From Mallotus nudiflorus (Eukaryota > Streptophyta > Magnoliopsida > Malpighiales > Euphorbiaceae), in the NCBI GenBank assembly GCA_947683625.1, contig CANTUR010000153.1:248001-312000 (forward strand): a stretch of 64,000 nucleotides of DNA. The letters are read 5' to 3'. Below, piece by piece: positions 1 to 13,100 of this stretch. A program made the position numbers and the translations under genes. Every line of letters begins with the position of its first letter. The first letter of the stretch is position 1. Below the pieces are notes generated by a model, which had not been told where the DNA came from, searched no databases, and worked only from the letters and a program-made list of their open reading frames with translations.

Positions 1-1629
1 TGGATCTTACAAATAGCACTCCTTCCTAATACTACTATGAATAAACAAGGTATAGTAGCAAAAAAGCATTCAAAGATATGTGAAAATCTTAATTTTTTTC
101 TGCTATCCTTTAGAAGTAAAAGGAGTTTATTTAGAAATTTCTTAAAGTAGCTAGTGCCTCTAGCACTATTTGCCAACTCAATAGATAAAATTATTTAGCC
201 ACATACAAAAAAACTAGTGTCTCTGGTCTCATTTTTCAGTTATTTTTTATGTACATTAATATAAAGAAATCTTATCACTTTTTATATAAATAAAATCCAA
301 ATATATAAGAAATCTACTGCTACCTTCCAAAAGTAAGCCATGTATTATTTAAAGATGAAGCCATAGGATATACGATAATTAATTATTCATATTGAGGCTG
401 ACATTGTGGATGCCATCACCAATCACCCATTTGTGAGTTATATGCAAGTAGGTCCTAATTTAGGTCATCTTATTTTTCTTAATTTTGAATTGCCTTATCC
501 CTCTGGGTCATAAGGTACTATTCTTTAATTTTGGCTACCTTTGTCCAAATCTCAAAGGTCTCAAATTTGAAATTTAGACTAAGGTCTCTTTCTATTAGTC
601 TTGGAAATAACTTTGTTGTTTCTTCTCATCCAGTAATTAACTTTTCATCTTTGATATTAAGAATAACTCTAGACCAAATTAATGGTAATAATCATCCTAC
701 CATCTTTAAGAATACAATATTCCTTGTTGAATACTACATTCTTCTAAATTGCTTTAAAGAACTCAATGTGAAGAGCTTTATTAGCCAATTTTACCTCGTC
801 ATACATTTCCATCTTAATTTTATATTTTGGACATTAACTTTTAATGGTTCCATAGGCTATCTACATATATTAAAATTTAGATCCTAAAATTGATAAGGAT
901 ATCAGACCATACCATTCTCTTTGTATTCCATCATTGTGCTAGCAATATGAAATGTAACACATATAATGATTTTTAATCATATTAAGAGCAACTTGCACAA
1001 TTCATAGGAACACTAAATGTGGATTGCTTAAATATACTTCTAGGATTGATTTTAATCCTACTTTGATAAATTTTAAACTTTCCATCGCCATATCTACTTC
1101 TATTTGCAAACTAGGCCATCCATATGATTACCAATGGATATAGGGATGCAACATTGAACACTCTTATAAAGAGTGATCTATCAAGTCAATGGTTATCCTT
1201 TGAATGGTGTGTATTATGTCAGGATGTAGATATTATTTCATGCTTTCAAGAAGTTATTTTCTCTTAAATTTCTCTTTCAGAAAATCTTCTTCATCTGCCG
1301 AGCAAATCCCAAGTCACTTTTTAACAATTGGATGTACTTAGCAGCTTCTTCCATAAAATGTGTCATTTGTAAGTAGTATGTTTTCTAAAGACCTCATTTT
1401 AGTCCTGCATATATTATAGAACTAGCTTTAGAAAGACCAAGACTATTAAAGTCTTCACAATAATACTAGAATTATTTATCCTCAAGATTTTATAGTAATT
1501 CTAGAAATCCTTCGAAATTAATATCCCCAATTTGTTTTTAGAATCTTTTAGTTCAATTTCTTCATCAAGAAGATCATCCAAAAGATCCTCTTCAAAGACT
1601 TCTTCTTCCTTTATCACTTAATAACTTTT
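1..1629 (-). other. AT-rich flank, probably decayed continuation of the minus-strand caulimovirid
   Basis: No open gene is visible. On the minus strand short stretches look like former coding sequence, for example an acidic run around 1540-1620 (many Glu/Asp codons) directly after the zinc-knuckle segment, and a Lys/Glu-rich run near 1280. These lie in the same orientation as the RT and RNase H remnants at 5703-2105, so they are plausibly the same element, but no domain can be assigned. A 118-codon plus-strand frame at 531-887 has no recognisable motif and is probably chance. Confidence 0.3.
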
Positions 1630-2075
1630 TTACTGCAACAAAGCTTGTTCAAATTCTTTTTGGCCTTCTCTTATTCTCTCTTTTATGATTTTCTCAGCTT
1701 CTTTGGTTGATTTAAATTTTGTAGCTCTAATAGCTCTGTAGTTTAGGGCTTTTGTTTCTACTTCCCATTGTTCATCTTTTTGGACCACAAAATTCTCCTT
1801 TTGTTCCTTAAGAGGAGCCAAAGTATCCATACTCTCTTTTTTACTATATTCCATATTAGGATTAACCAATTCTTTCAAATTCACTGCATCCATTTTTTTT
1901 GGGCATTCCGTGGAGATATGACCAACTTGTTTACACAGCCAATAAAAAATATCTTTTGATATATTTATTTTTTTTTGTCCTAATAGGATAAGAGCTTACA
2001 CTCTCATTCTCCTCTATTTTCTACTTCTGAGGGTAATTCTTTCTTAAATGCCCTTGCCTTTTGCAAACCTAGAAT
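1630..2075 (-). pseudogene. Degenerate zinc-knuckle protein remnant, caulimovirid-like
   Basis: Reading the minus strand there are two CX4HX4C-like motifs. The first, near 2065-2030, is CKRQGHLRKNYP, with the last Cys replaced by Tyr. The second, near 1955-1905, is CKQVGHISTECP. In both, the outer first Cys of a normal CX2CX4HX4C knuckle is lost. The second motif runs in frame into an 87-codon open stretch (1893-1630) rich in Lys and Glu that ends in a helical, charged segment. Such knuckles bind nucleic acid in the nucleocapsid or coat proteins of caulimovirids and retroelements. The odd point is that they lie downstream of RNase H in reading order, whereas the usual order places them upstream of the protease. 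A rearranged copy, or a genus with extra knuckles, are both possible. Confidence 0.45.
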
Positions 2076-2104
2076 AGTTTATTCTTAGCATCAAGATCCA
2101 TTTG

Positions 2105-2495
2105 CAAAATTATAAAGTTCATAAGAAAGAGAATCAGCTATTACATTTTTATCAAATGGAATATATTCAATATCAAACTTTTAATAACTAAACCATTCTT
2201 TCAACCTCAAGAGTCTAGTTTATCTAGCCCCTTTGAAGTTTAGGCTCATAAATCTTTTCATGTAATTTGAGCCTATTCTTAAAACAAACCTTTTTTGTGC
2301 TTAAAATATATAAAATTCTTGAATCCCATTTTTCACAACTAAAACTTCTTTTTCATGAATTGGATAGTTTAGCTCAACACCCTTAAAAGTTCCAGACTAG
2401 TACTAATATATAGGTTTAGGTTTTCTTTTTTTAATTTTAAGGATTACATTCTAACTCCTATCTAAGACATTTATCTCTAAGACCAACTCATATGT
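2105..2495 (-). pseudogene. Caulimovirid RNase H remnant (minus strand)
   Basis: Minus-strand translation gives a recognisable but stop-riddled RNase H domain: a SGTFKG block, then NYPIHEKEVLVVKNGIQEF (the helix with the catalytic Glu), then LRLKEWFSY and FDIEYIPFDKNVIADSL (the C-terminal Asp region). This matches the RNase H of Caulimoviridae, which degrades the RNA strand during reverse transcription. Several stops and a missing first Asp region show it is dead. It joins the RT thumb remnant at 5340-5703, from which it is separated by the solo LTR at 2496-5339. The caulimovirid assignment is reasonably safe; the genus is not determined. Confidence 0.6.
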
Positions 2496-2706
2496 TGTTA
2501 TAACTCGAATTTTTAATTAATTATTATATTTAATTGTGGAGTTAATTAGTGTTAATTATTATTTGATTATTTATGAGATTATTATATTGGTGTAGTTTTA
2601 TTAAATTTTGATTAATTGTTTAGTGTATAAATATTTTGAGAGAAATTTAGATTTGTAAAATATTATAATAATATTATTATTTTAAAAGTTATTATTTGTG
2701 TGTGTA

Positions 2707-2742
<36 letters not shown>

Positions 2743-5339
2743 AAGAAGACAAAAATGATTTTTTCCTTTTTTTTCTTTCCATCCCCTTTTTCATTCTTTC
2801 CTTTTCTTTTCCCTCTTCCCTTTTCTCCTTCCCACCTGACACCACCACCGCCACCATCCCTATATAGCCATCGCCACCATGCTACCACCTCAACTTGACG
2901 ATGCTGCCAACAACAACAACTACTCCTCCTCCTTGGCGACACTCCCCTTCCTCTCTTTCTTCTTTCTTCCTCAGTTTCCCTTTGTTACCATAAATGGGAG
3001 AGCTTGTCAGCGATGTTTCTGGCCACCTCTGGATGTGTTGCCAGTCTTGATCGAATCTTGATGTCTTGGGCTTCATTTCCCCAACTAAATTTGTCCGAGC
3101 AACTTCGTAACAACTTCAATGTTGAGAAATTATTTTTAGATTAATTTTGGTTATTTTGTTAAATTGAACTTGAATTTGATTTAATTAGATATACTTGTTT
3201 TAAGATTATATGTAATTGAGTTTATGACCTAGCTAATGGTGATTTTTAATTATTTTAATTATTTTTAAAATTTTTCAATTCGGGTTACTGTTCACGTAAT
3301 TGTTCTAGCCTGAGAAATTTTATATTTTTATTAAATTCAACTAATTATATAGAGTAAATTTTGTTAAGGAAGTTTTAAGAAATTATGCATGGAAATTTAA
3401 ATATGAATTTTTAAAGATTATGTATAAATATGTATTTTTGAGAAAATATTAGAAATTAATAAATTATTTAATTGAAATTGTTGTTAATTATTCTATTTCA
3501 ACTGATTTTTTATAAACAAAAGAATGGAAATAATTTTTTTAATTATTAATTATTTAGTAGTTATTTGGAAAAATATGAAAAATGAGTTTATTTATTATTT
3601 TCCAAGCTTAATTGAGCATTTTATTATTTTTATGATATTAATAAGTAATTTTAATAATTATCTACAATTTATACTAATTTAATTATAAAATCGAATTTTA
3701 TTCCATTCACGGACTTTATTAGCAAAATATTATTTAATAACTAGAATTTTATTATTTATTTGGAAAATAAATTTCTTTAATATTTTATGTTATATTTTGA
3801 TGATTTGAGAAATATATTATTTTATTGTATATTTTATGATGTTTGTTCTCGGTTGGGCGTAAATTGTAGTTCGAGGCCATAACTTGAAATGTTGACCTTT
3901 GGGAATATTTTTGAAGTATGTTTTCGTGCAGGAATGACTTTATTTTTAATAGAGAGATGTTCGTTTTAAAAAGAAGACTATACCAAATTTTTGATAGATT
4001 TCTCGTAAAATGTGACATCGGGTCTGTGTTTGGTTTTGAGTCTTTTATTAGAGTCGTGTCTTAGATCAAGTCTTTTCTTAGAAATTTAGAATATATAATA
4101 TTAGGATTTTTATCCTAATTATTATTTATTATTATTTTTCTATAGCTGCACCAAGACCAAGGCCTACACGATAGGGCTAGTGGAGTCATCATAGAGGAGC
4201 ACATTATACCTGTAAATTGTTATTATATGTATGCAATGCATGTAGAAAATATTATTGGCATCCATATTTTTAATAAATATGAATTTATCATGCTATGTTA
4301 CATTAAATGTTGATTGTTATTGTCATTATATGTATGTTTGCATATATATAAAGGTGAATATTTATTTGTGTAAATTGGTTGCAGTTCATATTTAATATAT
4401 GACTTTTGTTATTTTATTTATGAAATGTTATTTTAGAGGATAGTAGTAGAACGTGCTACCTAGTGGGCTACACTAGGATTGTTGCATATCAGTATGTTAG
4501 ATATTAGGCTATAAATTTTTATTGATATGAGATATTATTAAATTGATTATTGAGATTTATGGTTAGAGAGTGGTGTGACTCCGAAAGCTCGATTAACTGA
4601 GTGTCTAAGGGCCAGTTATGTCAGTAGTGAGACTGCAAAAGCTCGGTTAACTTAATGTTTTAGGGCCAATCTACTATGAAATTTGAGAAGAGAAACATTT
4701 TTGGAATTAAATTAGCTTGTTGGCTAGTGAGGTTCTGTGATTGAGGTTATGAAATATTTCATGGTTCTACTATAGTCCTCTACCTAAAATCTTTCTGCAT
4801 TTATCTGTTTGTTGTAATGTGATTTTGAGCATCTATATGAAATGCTTGTATAAAATAAATAAATATAAATATATAAATATTATTATAGTGATGCTTGAAT
4901 GTCTGTGTCTTTAGGTTGCATGCATATATATAATAATGATTCACTTAGTGAGGTCTGACCATCATCAATTATTTTTAGAATCCTTTTCATTACACCTCTC
5001 ATAATAGTTTTCTTCACCAGACTCTTTCTTCTCTGACTGACTTATGTAAATTTTGAACTATTACTCATTGTATTTATTTGACGCTACAGTAGTAGTATGT
5101 CTTATTGTAGTATTTTATATTGTTATCAATTGAGGTTTTGTATTTGAATAATTTTATGAACATATTTTATTATGATATGATATGAAAAATTATTTTGATT
5201 TAAAAAGTTTTAATTCAGAGGTATATTTATGGTTATGTTTTGTATGATTTTTATATTTTAAGGCTTGCTACAGATTCCGGATTCATGAGAATTCTCATTC
5301 CCTAATGCCGGTTATGACTCTCAGGTTTGGGCTGTGACA
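2496..5339 (+). mobile_element. Solo LTR S1, Tekay-type chromovirus LTR
   Basis: The segment begins TGTTATAACTCG and ends GCTGTGACA, the same start and end signatures as the LTRs that flank Tekay polyproteins elsewhere in the window. It contains the same ordered blocks: pyrimidine-rich block (2760-3060), the CTCGTAAAATGTGACATCGGGTC block near 4003, the CTAGTGGGCTACACTAG palindrome near 4457, the duplicated hairpin at 4571-4675, and the terminal block at 5270-5339. No internal region follows. The flanks are TATGT on the left and TATTT on the right, consistent with a 5 bp target duplication with one change. It interrupts a minus-strand caulimovirid between its RT thumb and RNase H, so it is younger than that virus copy. 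Confidence 0.75.
2697..2742. repeat. Compound (TG)n(TA)n microsatellite in solo LTR S1
   Basis: Runs of TG followed by TA, about 200 bp inside the LTR and just before its pyrimidine-rich block. The frames overlapping it on both strands are low-complexity and not genes. Confidence 0.95.
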
Positions 5340-5703
5340 TATTTATCTAATGGCTAATTTAAACAAGGCAAATTTTTCATTTTTTTCTTTTATTTGGATT
5401 ACAACTTGAGTGTCTTCATCGTCTTAGTACTAAGGATTTTTATCAGAGGTTTTCTTCTAAATTCGTCCAATGTATTTTAAGAGATCTTTCACAAACTGTC
5501 TAGTATGTTAGTAAGTCCACAGAAATGTTGAACCTATTTCATATCCTCCAATTCAATAGGAAAATTAATAATCTTATTGAAGATATGGCTTTGTAACCTA
5601 ATTTTTTCTTTTAGTATCTCTATCCCCAAAAATTTTATCTTTTCCTTAAACCATTTTATCTTTCTTTTTGATAGAATCATACCTTCATTTTAGAAGATAT
5701 TAG
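5340..5703 (-). pseudogene. Caulimovirid RT thumb / connection remnant (minus strand)
   Basis: Minus-strand translation shows, after the junction with element A, a segment with ILSKRKIKWFKEKIKFLG followed by LEDMK and VQHFCGLTNI. These match the thumb region after the YxDD box of caulimovirid reverse transcriptases (the region that in V2 at about 57970-58150 reads SEKKISLFQTRIRFLGHY and LQRFLGSLNYV). It then decays, but ends with MKNLPCLN, equivalent to the link into RNase H. RNase H resumes at 2495 beyond the solo LTR. The catalytic palm is absent because element A starts at 5704. Several stop codons are present. Confidence 0.6.
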
Positions 5704-6099
5704 TGCTATAACCCTAGTGTTTAAATTATTTTATTTTATAATGAGATATGTAGTGTTAATACATTTTAAAAGTCAAATTTAATTATTTTACTATTTTGTG
5801 ATTTATTACTATTATTTTATGTTTAATTAAATTTTCTACGTAAATATATTATTTTAAAACTCATTATTTTGAACATTTAAATTTCGTTATTTATATTTAC
5901 TATTTTTGGATAATGTTATTTTAATAACATTAAATTAGTGCATGGTTTTTTTAATATTATTATTTCTATTATTGTTTTATTAAATTATATTATTTATTTT
6001 ATTATTAAATTATTTCATTAGAATTATCACTATTATTTAGTGTTAATTTATTTTATGTATCTATATATTAATATATGTTGTGTATTTGTGCATGTGTGA

Positions 6100-6184
<85 letters not shown>

Positions 6185-9108
6185 ATTTGTGGTGGAGAAT
6201 TTTTAAATATAAAGTAATACTATATTAAAATATATAGTTTAATATAAAGTTAATATATACATATACATACAAACATACAAAAATGTGAACCAAAACACAG
6301 AAACTTACCAAAACGTGAACACTATGCTACCTTCCCACCTTCACACCATCGTCCGATTTTCTTCCCATCGATGTGCCTCCCTGACATCTAGCAATCTCTA
6401 CTGCCTTTAGCAGCAGCTTTGCCACCTTTGCTCTTCTTCTCCGACGTCGGTAGCTTGTGTAACCCGTGGAGACTGAAACCTCCATCTTTTCTGGCCACCT
6501 TTGATTCTAGCCACCGTTTCTTGAGTTTCTGATATCTATCGACTCCCTGACCTTCAATGATCATAATTCCAAGCTCCGTTTGAGCTTAAACCCCATCGCT
6601 TGTGGGTTTTCTCAATTTTTCAATTTTAAGCTTTTATGTTTATTATTTTTTTGAGTTAATTTTTGGTTGATTTAGGCAACCTCCCTTCATAAAAGTTGTT
6701 CCTAGTAGCTTGATCTTCATGGAATTTTTTTTTGAATTTTCAGAATTTATTTTAATTTTTATGAATTTTTGAATATTTTATTATTATTTATTGAATTTAT
6801 GTAAATTAATTTATTAAATTATGAATTTGGTATATTTGGTATTATTATAAATTTTTATTAATTTTTGTGATTTTTATGTAATTTTTATAAATATTTTTAG
6901 TTTAAGTCAATTTTAGAAAATTAGGTTAAAGTTGAGTTTTTGTTGAAATTATTGTTTAATAATGTGTTTTAGTTGATATTAGTAATATATTTGTTGAGAA
7001 AATAATTTTTATGCATTTATTTAATTTTTATAGAATTTTTGAGTAATATTAGTATTAATATGTATATTTTGAATTATAAGGTTAAATATGTAATTTTGTT
7101 AAAATTATAGCTAAATAATATTTTTTTTATTTGGTTTTATAATTATTTAAAGTGTTAAAATGGTTTAAAAATTATTTACTATTTTTAACTAATTAATACT
7201 AATTTTTGAAAATTGTTTTCAAATTATATATTATTTACTAGATTGGTAATTAAATGGGTTTTTAGTAATTTTTAATATGTATTTAGACTATTTTAGTTAT
7301 TTGAATATATAAAGTAAATTTTTATTAATTTATATTGAATTATTGAGAAATTTGATTTTAATAATATTATATTATTATTTCGGAATTTTTACGTAATTAT
7401 TGTGAAATTAAGTATATTTGATGTTTTAGTGTTAAATACGTAATATTATGATATTTTGAGGATATTTATGGCATTTATTGATTTTAATGTATATATTATA
7501 TTATTTGGATATTTGATGAATTGTGGACATCGGTTGGGGAAATTGTGCAGTTCGGGATCCCAACCGAGGGTTGTGTGAATTTCAGTTTTTGAAGTGTGTT
7601 TTCTTATAGGATTGACTCTACTTTTTAATAGAGAGATGTTCATTTTACAGAGGAGGTTCTGTCAAATTTTCGATAGAATTCTCGTAAAATGTGACATCGG
7701 GTCAATTCTAAATTCTATGTTTGTCTGTGTTTTGAAATCTTAGATTAAGTATCTTTAAAAGCTTAAGTTAGATTCATTCTGATTTTTGTATTTATGTTAT
7801 TGTTTAGTTGTGCTGAGACCGAGGCCTAGTGGACCGGGCCCGTCGAACCAGTCTCGAGGAGCGCAAGCCTATGAGTTACTATTTTATGTATACATTGCAT
7901 TTAGATTGCATATTTTAGCACATATACATGTTTTAATGTATATTTATTCATAATTGTTTGATTAAATGATTAGTATATTTTAGGTATATTTTGAAATGAA
8001 TGCATGTTATATTATTGGTTTATTTTTGGTATATTTCATGTTTGATTTGAATTTATTTGACATATATATATACTCGAAATATACTTAGTTTATTTTAAGT
8101 ATATTTTTGGTATATATATGGTTTACTTTGCTATTATGAATGTCATTCTAAATTATTCATTTTCTAGTATGTGTGTTTTATTTTAAATGAAGGATATCGA
8201 TAGAACGTGCTACCTAGTGGACAGTACTAGGACCGTGTACGTATCAGTTTAATAGATTTAGGGTTGAGTGAGGATTACTTGTGGTATTATGATTTGATTG
8301 AGAATGAATGATTTGATTGATTAATTTGAGATGTGATATGATTGATAGTGTGGTTGTTGGAACTCGATTAACCAAGTGTCTTGGGGCCAATCACACTAAC
8401 AGTCAGATTGTTGGAGCTCGATTGACTTAGTGTCTTGGGGCCAGTCTACTGTCCATATGGAATAAGTGAATTTATTTGGAATTAAGTGAGCCTGTATGGC
8501 TAGAGTGATGTTATTGTTGGTCGAGGTTGCGATTATATAGGGACTATTTGATCCTTCACAAACTTATATTTTTTAGTATTATTATATAAGTGATTATTAG
8601 CATCTGTGTGAATTGCTTGTATATATAATTATTATGTATGAATGTTTGATTGCATTTGACATTAGGAGATGCATGTATATATATTATAACAATTCACTCA
8701 ATAAAGTCTGACTCCTCTCAGTTGACATTTTTACAAGAAAGTCTTCTTCTTCAGACCTTAGCAGTCTGGACTTCTTTTGCCCTAGCTCGTTTATGTAAAT
8801 TATTCACTTAATTTTATATTGTACTCTAGAAAACTACACTAGTCATATTTTGTCTCAGTAGTGAGTTGTATTTTATATTTACTGTATATGATTCTAATTC
8901 AGAGGCCTTTCTCTGAATAGTATTTTAATATATTTTATATTATGATATGGAAGATATTGTTTTTTATTACTTTGATTTGAGATTTTAATTATGATGCATA
9001 TTTATTTATTTTATTTCATACTTTTATTTTAAGGCTTGCTACGAGTTCCAAATTTGAAAGAATTTTCATTCCCTAGCGCCAGTCATGGCCCCAGTTTGGG
9101 TTATGAAA
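5704..9108 (+). mobile_element. 5' LTR of Tekay element A
   Basis: Starts TGCTATAACCC and ends with a decayed GTTATGAAA just before a tRNA-Met primer site, giving about 3.4 kb. A second copy starts at 13461 after a purine tract, so this is the upstream LTR of a Ty3/gypsy element. Recognisable blocks: compound TA/TG repeat (6102-6181), pyrimidine-rich block (6310-6600), CGGTTGGG...CCAACCG stem (7531-7566), CTCGTAAAATGTGACATCGGGTC block (7681), CTAGTGGACAGTACTAG palindrome (near 8214), duplicated hairpin (8348-8455) and the conserved 3' terminal block (9030-9108). It lies directly against the old caulimovirid remnant. Confidence 0.85.
6102..6181. repeat. Compound (TA)n(TG)n microsatellite
   Basis: About 80 bp of TA then TG dinucleotides in the 5' LTR of element A. 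The partner LTR keeps only a short TG run at the matching place (about 13847-13862). Confidence 0.97.
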
Positions 9109-9112
9109 AAGT

Positions 9113-9126
9113 TGGTATCAGAGCCT
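9113..9126 (+). other. Primer binding site of element A (initiator tRNA-Met)
   Basis: TGGTATCAGAGCC is complementary to the 3' end of plant initiator tRNA-Met and lies four bases after the LTR end. This is the usual minus-strand primer site for Tekay chromoviruses. Confidence 0.9.
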
Positions 9127-9279
9127 AGGTTTAGAGTTATGGACCTAGTTTTTTAGAGTTGTGTTTTCTTTGAAACTATTGTAGTAAAATTAGGTTCGAT
9201 AATGTCTTTGAAAAGTTTTCCTTGCATTAGGAATTTCACATAACCGTTAGGGTGTCTGTTATTGTTTGTTACTGTTTGA

Positions 9280-10170
9280 ATTACTTATTTTTTTTATTCT
9301 TTTCTGAATGCCGTGGGCGTGAGTCGTTCCATCAGTCGATAAGATCGATGATAGAAGTCTTTTGAGCATAAGGTTCTACCCGCCCTGTGCAGCCTATTAG
9401 GCATAGGGGTAAAGATGGACTTAGAAGGCCAGATGATTGCCATAAATAGTGGAAAAAGTAGAATAAGGAGCCTGTGGCTCAGCAATGTGGTGATGTTACT
9501 CATGCAACAGAAGTTCTGTAGGGTGCAATATTAATACCTTCGATCATACAGTAAATGTAACTCCTATTTCAACAAAGAACTCAGGATATGTCAATTTTGT
9601 GTATATTCCATGTTTTGAATCTTATTGATTTCCATATCCCTTCAACAAGGTGCATGCAAACTACTTCTTCTGCAAAGTCAATATTGATATGCAGTCTTTT
9701 TGAGTTAAGGTTGTGGTTATAGTTTCAGCCTTACTACATCTATCTAGTATAGGGGTAGGTCAGAGGAAACAATAACTCAAAGGCTGAAGTAGTCATTGTA
9801 AGAGGTACAAGCAACCCTTTAAACTTGAACTTGCAGCATTTATAGCTAGGATAACCAAGGTTAATGAGAACTTGATAGCACCTAACCAAGCATGACAATG
9901 GTTTTTATTATACTTGAATGAAGGAATTGGAAGATGTCTAATGAAGATGAATCACTTTTAGTACTCTTTGATAGTGAAGTTATCAGTTTTGGCTGCAGGG
10001 TAAGATTGTGCAAATAGTCAAATTAATTTTAAGTGACTACTATAACATGATTAGAGTTAAATAGTGATTTATAATATTTTTCCATCCACCTTCAAAGAGG
10101 GATAATTACCCGTGACAACTATTGCTCAGAGTAAGAGTAAAGTGGTCAGTTGAGAAGAATACTCGTGAAC
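9280..10170 (+). pseudogene. Element A gag remnant (Tekay chromovirus)
   Basis: No frame stays open, but fragments read as gag: a start-like region near 9308, a phrase VAQQCGDVTHA near 9477-9510, and a segment near 9839 reading AAFIARITKVNENLIAPNQA. Frame changes and stops are dense. Position between PBS and protease supports the assignment. The usual role is the virus-like-particle protein of the element. A 69-codon minus-strand frame over 9294-9503 is a shadow. Confidence 0.55.
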
Positions 10171-13100
10171 TCTTCAATTTGTCACGTCATGTTGTAGATG
10201 TGATACAGTATTAAAGGAGATTGGTAGAATTGTGTGTTGCAGGATTAAACTTAGTATATATTGGCATCCAAACTGAGAACTAAAATTCAAAGAGTTATTC
10301 ATGAATTCAGCCGGTGTAATTGATCTTGATGAGATATGGAGAATGGATTGGTTTTTTAGCACTATGCAGTGGTTGATTATTGGAGTAAAGAGGTGAATTT
10401 TAGAATTCTTGATGTATAAGAGTTTAACTTTATGGATGACAAGAGTTCTGCACCTCAGAATCTTAACTCCGCTATCACTGCTAGGAAGGTGCTGAGGAAG
10501 GGTTGTCAGGAATTCTTAGCTCTAGTCAGGGATATTTCAATGGAGAAGTTATCTCTCATAGATGTTCCAATTACCTATGAGTTTCTTGATGTTTTTCTTG
10601 ATGAGTTGCTAAGTTTACCACCTCACAAAGATTTAATTCTGTATCGATATGGTTCCTGATATAGCTCCTATTTCGACGTAGCCCTATAGTATGGCTCCTG
10701 CAGAGTTGAAAGAGTTAAAGGGGTAGTTGTAGGAATTGCTAGATACGGGTTTTATCAGACCCAATGTTTCTCTTTGGGGTGCATCAGTCCTATTGGTGAA
10801 GAAGAAGGATGGTACACTCAAACTGTGCATTGATCACAGAGAATTGAACAAGGTGACAATGGAGAACAAGTATCCTCTTCTGAGGATAGATAATCTGTTT
10901 GATCAACTTGAGGGTGCATAATTCTTTTCTATAATTAACTTGAGGTTAAGCTACCATCAATTATGGATTAATGAAGCCGATGTTCCGAAAACGACATTCT
11001 GCACTCGATATGGCCACTATGAGTTTCTGGTGATGTCATTTGGCTTGACCAACGCACCAACAACTTTCATAGATCTTATGAGCAGGGTATTCAAACCATA
11101 TGTGGATCAGTTTGTAATAGTCTTCATTGATAATATACTGGTGTATTCGAAAAGTATGGAAGGGCACGTATATCACTTGAGGACAGTACTACAGCTACTG
11201 AGAGAACATCAGCTTTATGCTAAATTTTCAAAGTGTGATTTTCTAGTTAGAGGGTGATGTATTCCTTGGACATATGGTGTCTAAAGAGGGTATGCAGGTT
11301 GATCCATAAAAGACTGAGGAAGTGTTTAAGTGGCCTAGACCGACTTTAGTTATGGAGATTTAGAGTTTTCTAGGTCAAGCTGGGTATTATAGGAGGTTTG
11401 TACATGATTTTTCCAAAATTGCAACTCCTATAACTAGCTTGACTCAGAAGAATGTGAAGTTTGAGTGGTTAGATGCTTGTGAGAATAGCTCCAATTGCTA
11501 AAGGAGAAAACCACAACTCTAGTTTTGGATTTGCCTAATGGAGTAGACAAGTTCATAGTGTATTGTGATGCCTCTAGAGTTGGCCTAGGTTGTGTGTTAA
11601 TGCAGAATGGTAGGGTGATAGCTTATGTTTCGAGGCAATTAAAGAAGCATAAATAGAATTATCCTACCCACGACCTAAAGATGGCTGCAGTGATCTTTGC
11701 TCTTAAGATCTGGAGACATTATTTGTATGGGGTGACTTGTGAGATTTTTACTGATCACAAGAGCCTTAAGTACATTTTCCAGCGAAGAGATATGAATCTG
11801 AGGCAGAGGAGATAGTTTGAATTGTTGAAAGATTATGACTATGAGATTCTTTATCATCCAAGCAAGGTTAATGTGGTAGTAGATGCCTTGAGTAGGAAGT
11901 CCTTAGGTAGTCTTGCTCACATTAGTGTGGAGAGGAGACCGTTGATCCAAGAGTTGCATGAGTCAGTGGATCAAGGTCTGATAATGAAGATAAATAGATC
12001 TAGTGGACTGCTAGCTTAGTTTAAGGTGAGATATATATTGAGAGATAGGATTAAGGTAGCTCAGAGACAAGATCCTATTCTGGAAGAGCTTGCAGAGAAT
12101 GTTCGAGCAGGGAAGTTCACTGATTTCACACTTGATGATGATGGTGTTTTGTGGATCAGTGGTAGATTGTGCGTTCCTGATGTGGATAATTTGAGAGAAA
12201 ACATCCTTTAGGAAGCACATTCTATAGCCTACAACGTACATCTAGGTGTCACTAAAATGTACCATAGTATCAGAGATTTATATTAGTGGGATGGGCTGAA
12301 GAAGGATGTAGCTAATTATGTTGCTAAGTGTTTGATGTGTCATCAGGTGAAAGCTGAACATCAGAAGCCTTTTGGGAAACTTCAACCTCTTCCTATTCCT
12401 AAGTGGAAGTAGGAAAGGATTGCTATGGATTATATGGTTGGTTTACCTCATTCCAAGGGTGGATACGATTCCATCTGGGTAATTGTGGACAAGTTGACCA
12501 AGTCTACACATTTCTTACCTGTGAAAGCCACTTATTCTGTAGCTAAATTGGCAAAGCTGTATGTGAAGCATATTGTGTGCCTTTATGGAGTACCTGTGTC
12601 CATTGTGTTAGACAGAGGTTTAGTGTTTACTTCTCATTTTTGGCAGAAGTTGCAGGAAGCAATGGGCACCAGGTTGGATTTCAGTACTGCTTTTCATCCT
12701 CAGACAGATGGTCAGTCTGAGAGGAAAATCCATACACTAGAAGATATATTGAGGATGTGTGTTTTGGATCTAAGAGGTAGTTGGGATGATCATTTGCCAC
12801 TAGTGGAGTTCGCTTATAATAACAGCTACAATAGCAGTACTGGAATGGCACCATATAAGGCTTTGTATGAAAGGAAGTGTAGATCCCCTCTGAGTTAGGA
12901 TGAGATTGGAGAGAGCATTTACTAGACCTGAGATGGTTCAGGATGTTGTAAAGAAGGTTGCTATGATCAAAAGGAGATTAGAGATCGTAGTTAGCATACA
13001 GAAGAGTTAGGCGGATCCTAGATGCAAAGATGTGGAATTCCAAGTAGGAGACTATGTGTTTCTGAAGATGTCTCTGAACAAGGGTGTGATGAGATTTGGT

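Noticed and set aside
531..887. 118-codon plus-strand frame near the left edge
   Set aside because: No motif and unbiased composition. The minus strand here is more likely the former coding strand of the old caulimovirid.
9113..9126. TGGTATCAGAGC repeats (also 29288 and 52880) as possible tRNA gene pieces
   Set aside because: They are primer binding sites complementary to the tRNA 3' end and follow LTR ends or the viral origin; no tRNA fold around them.
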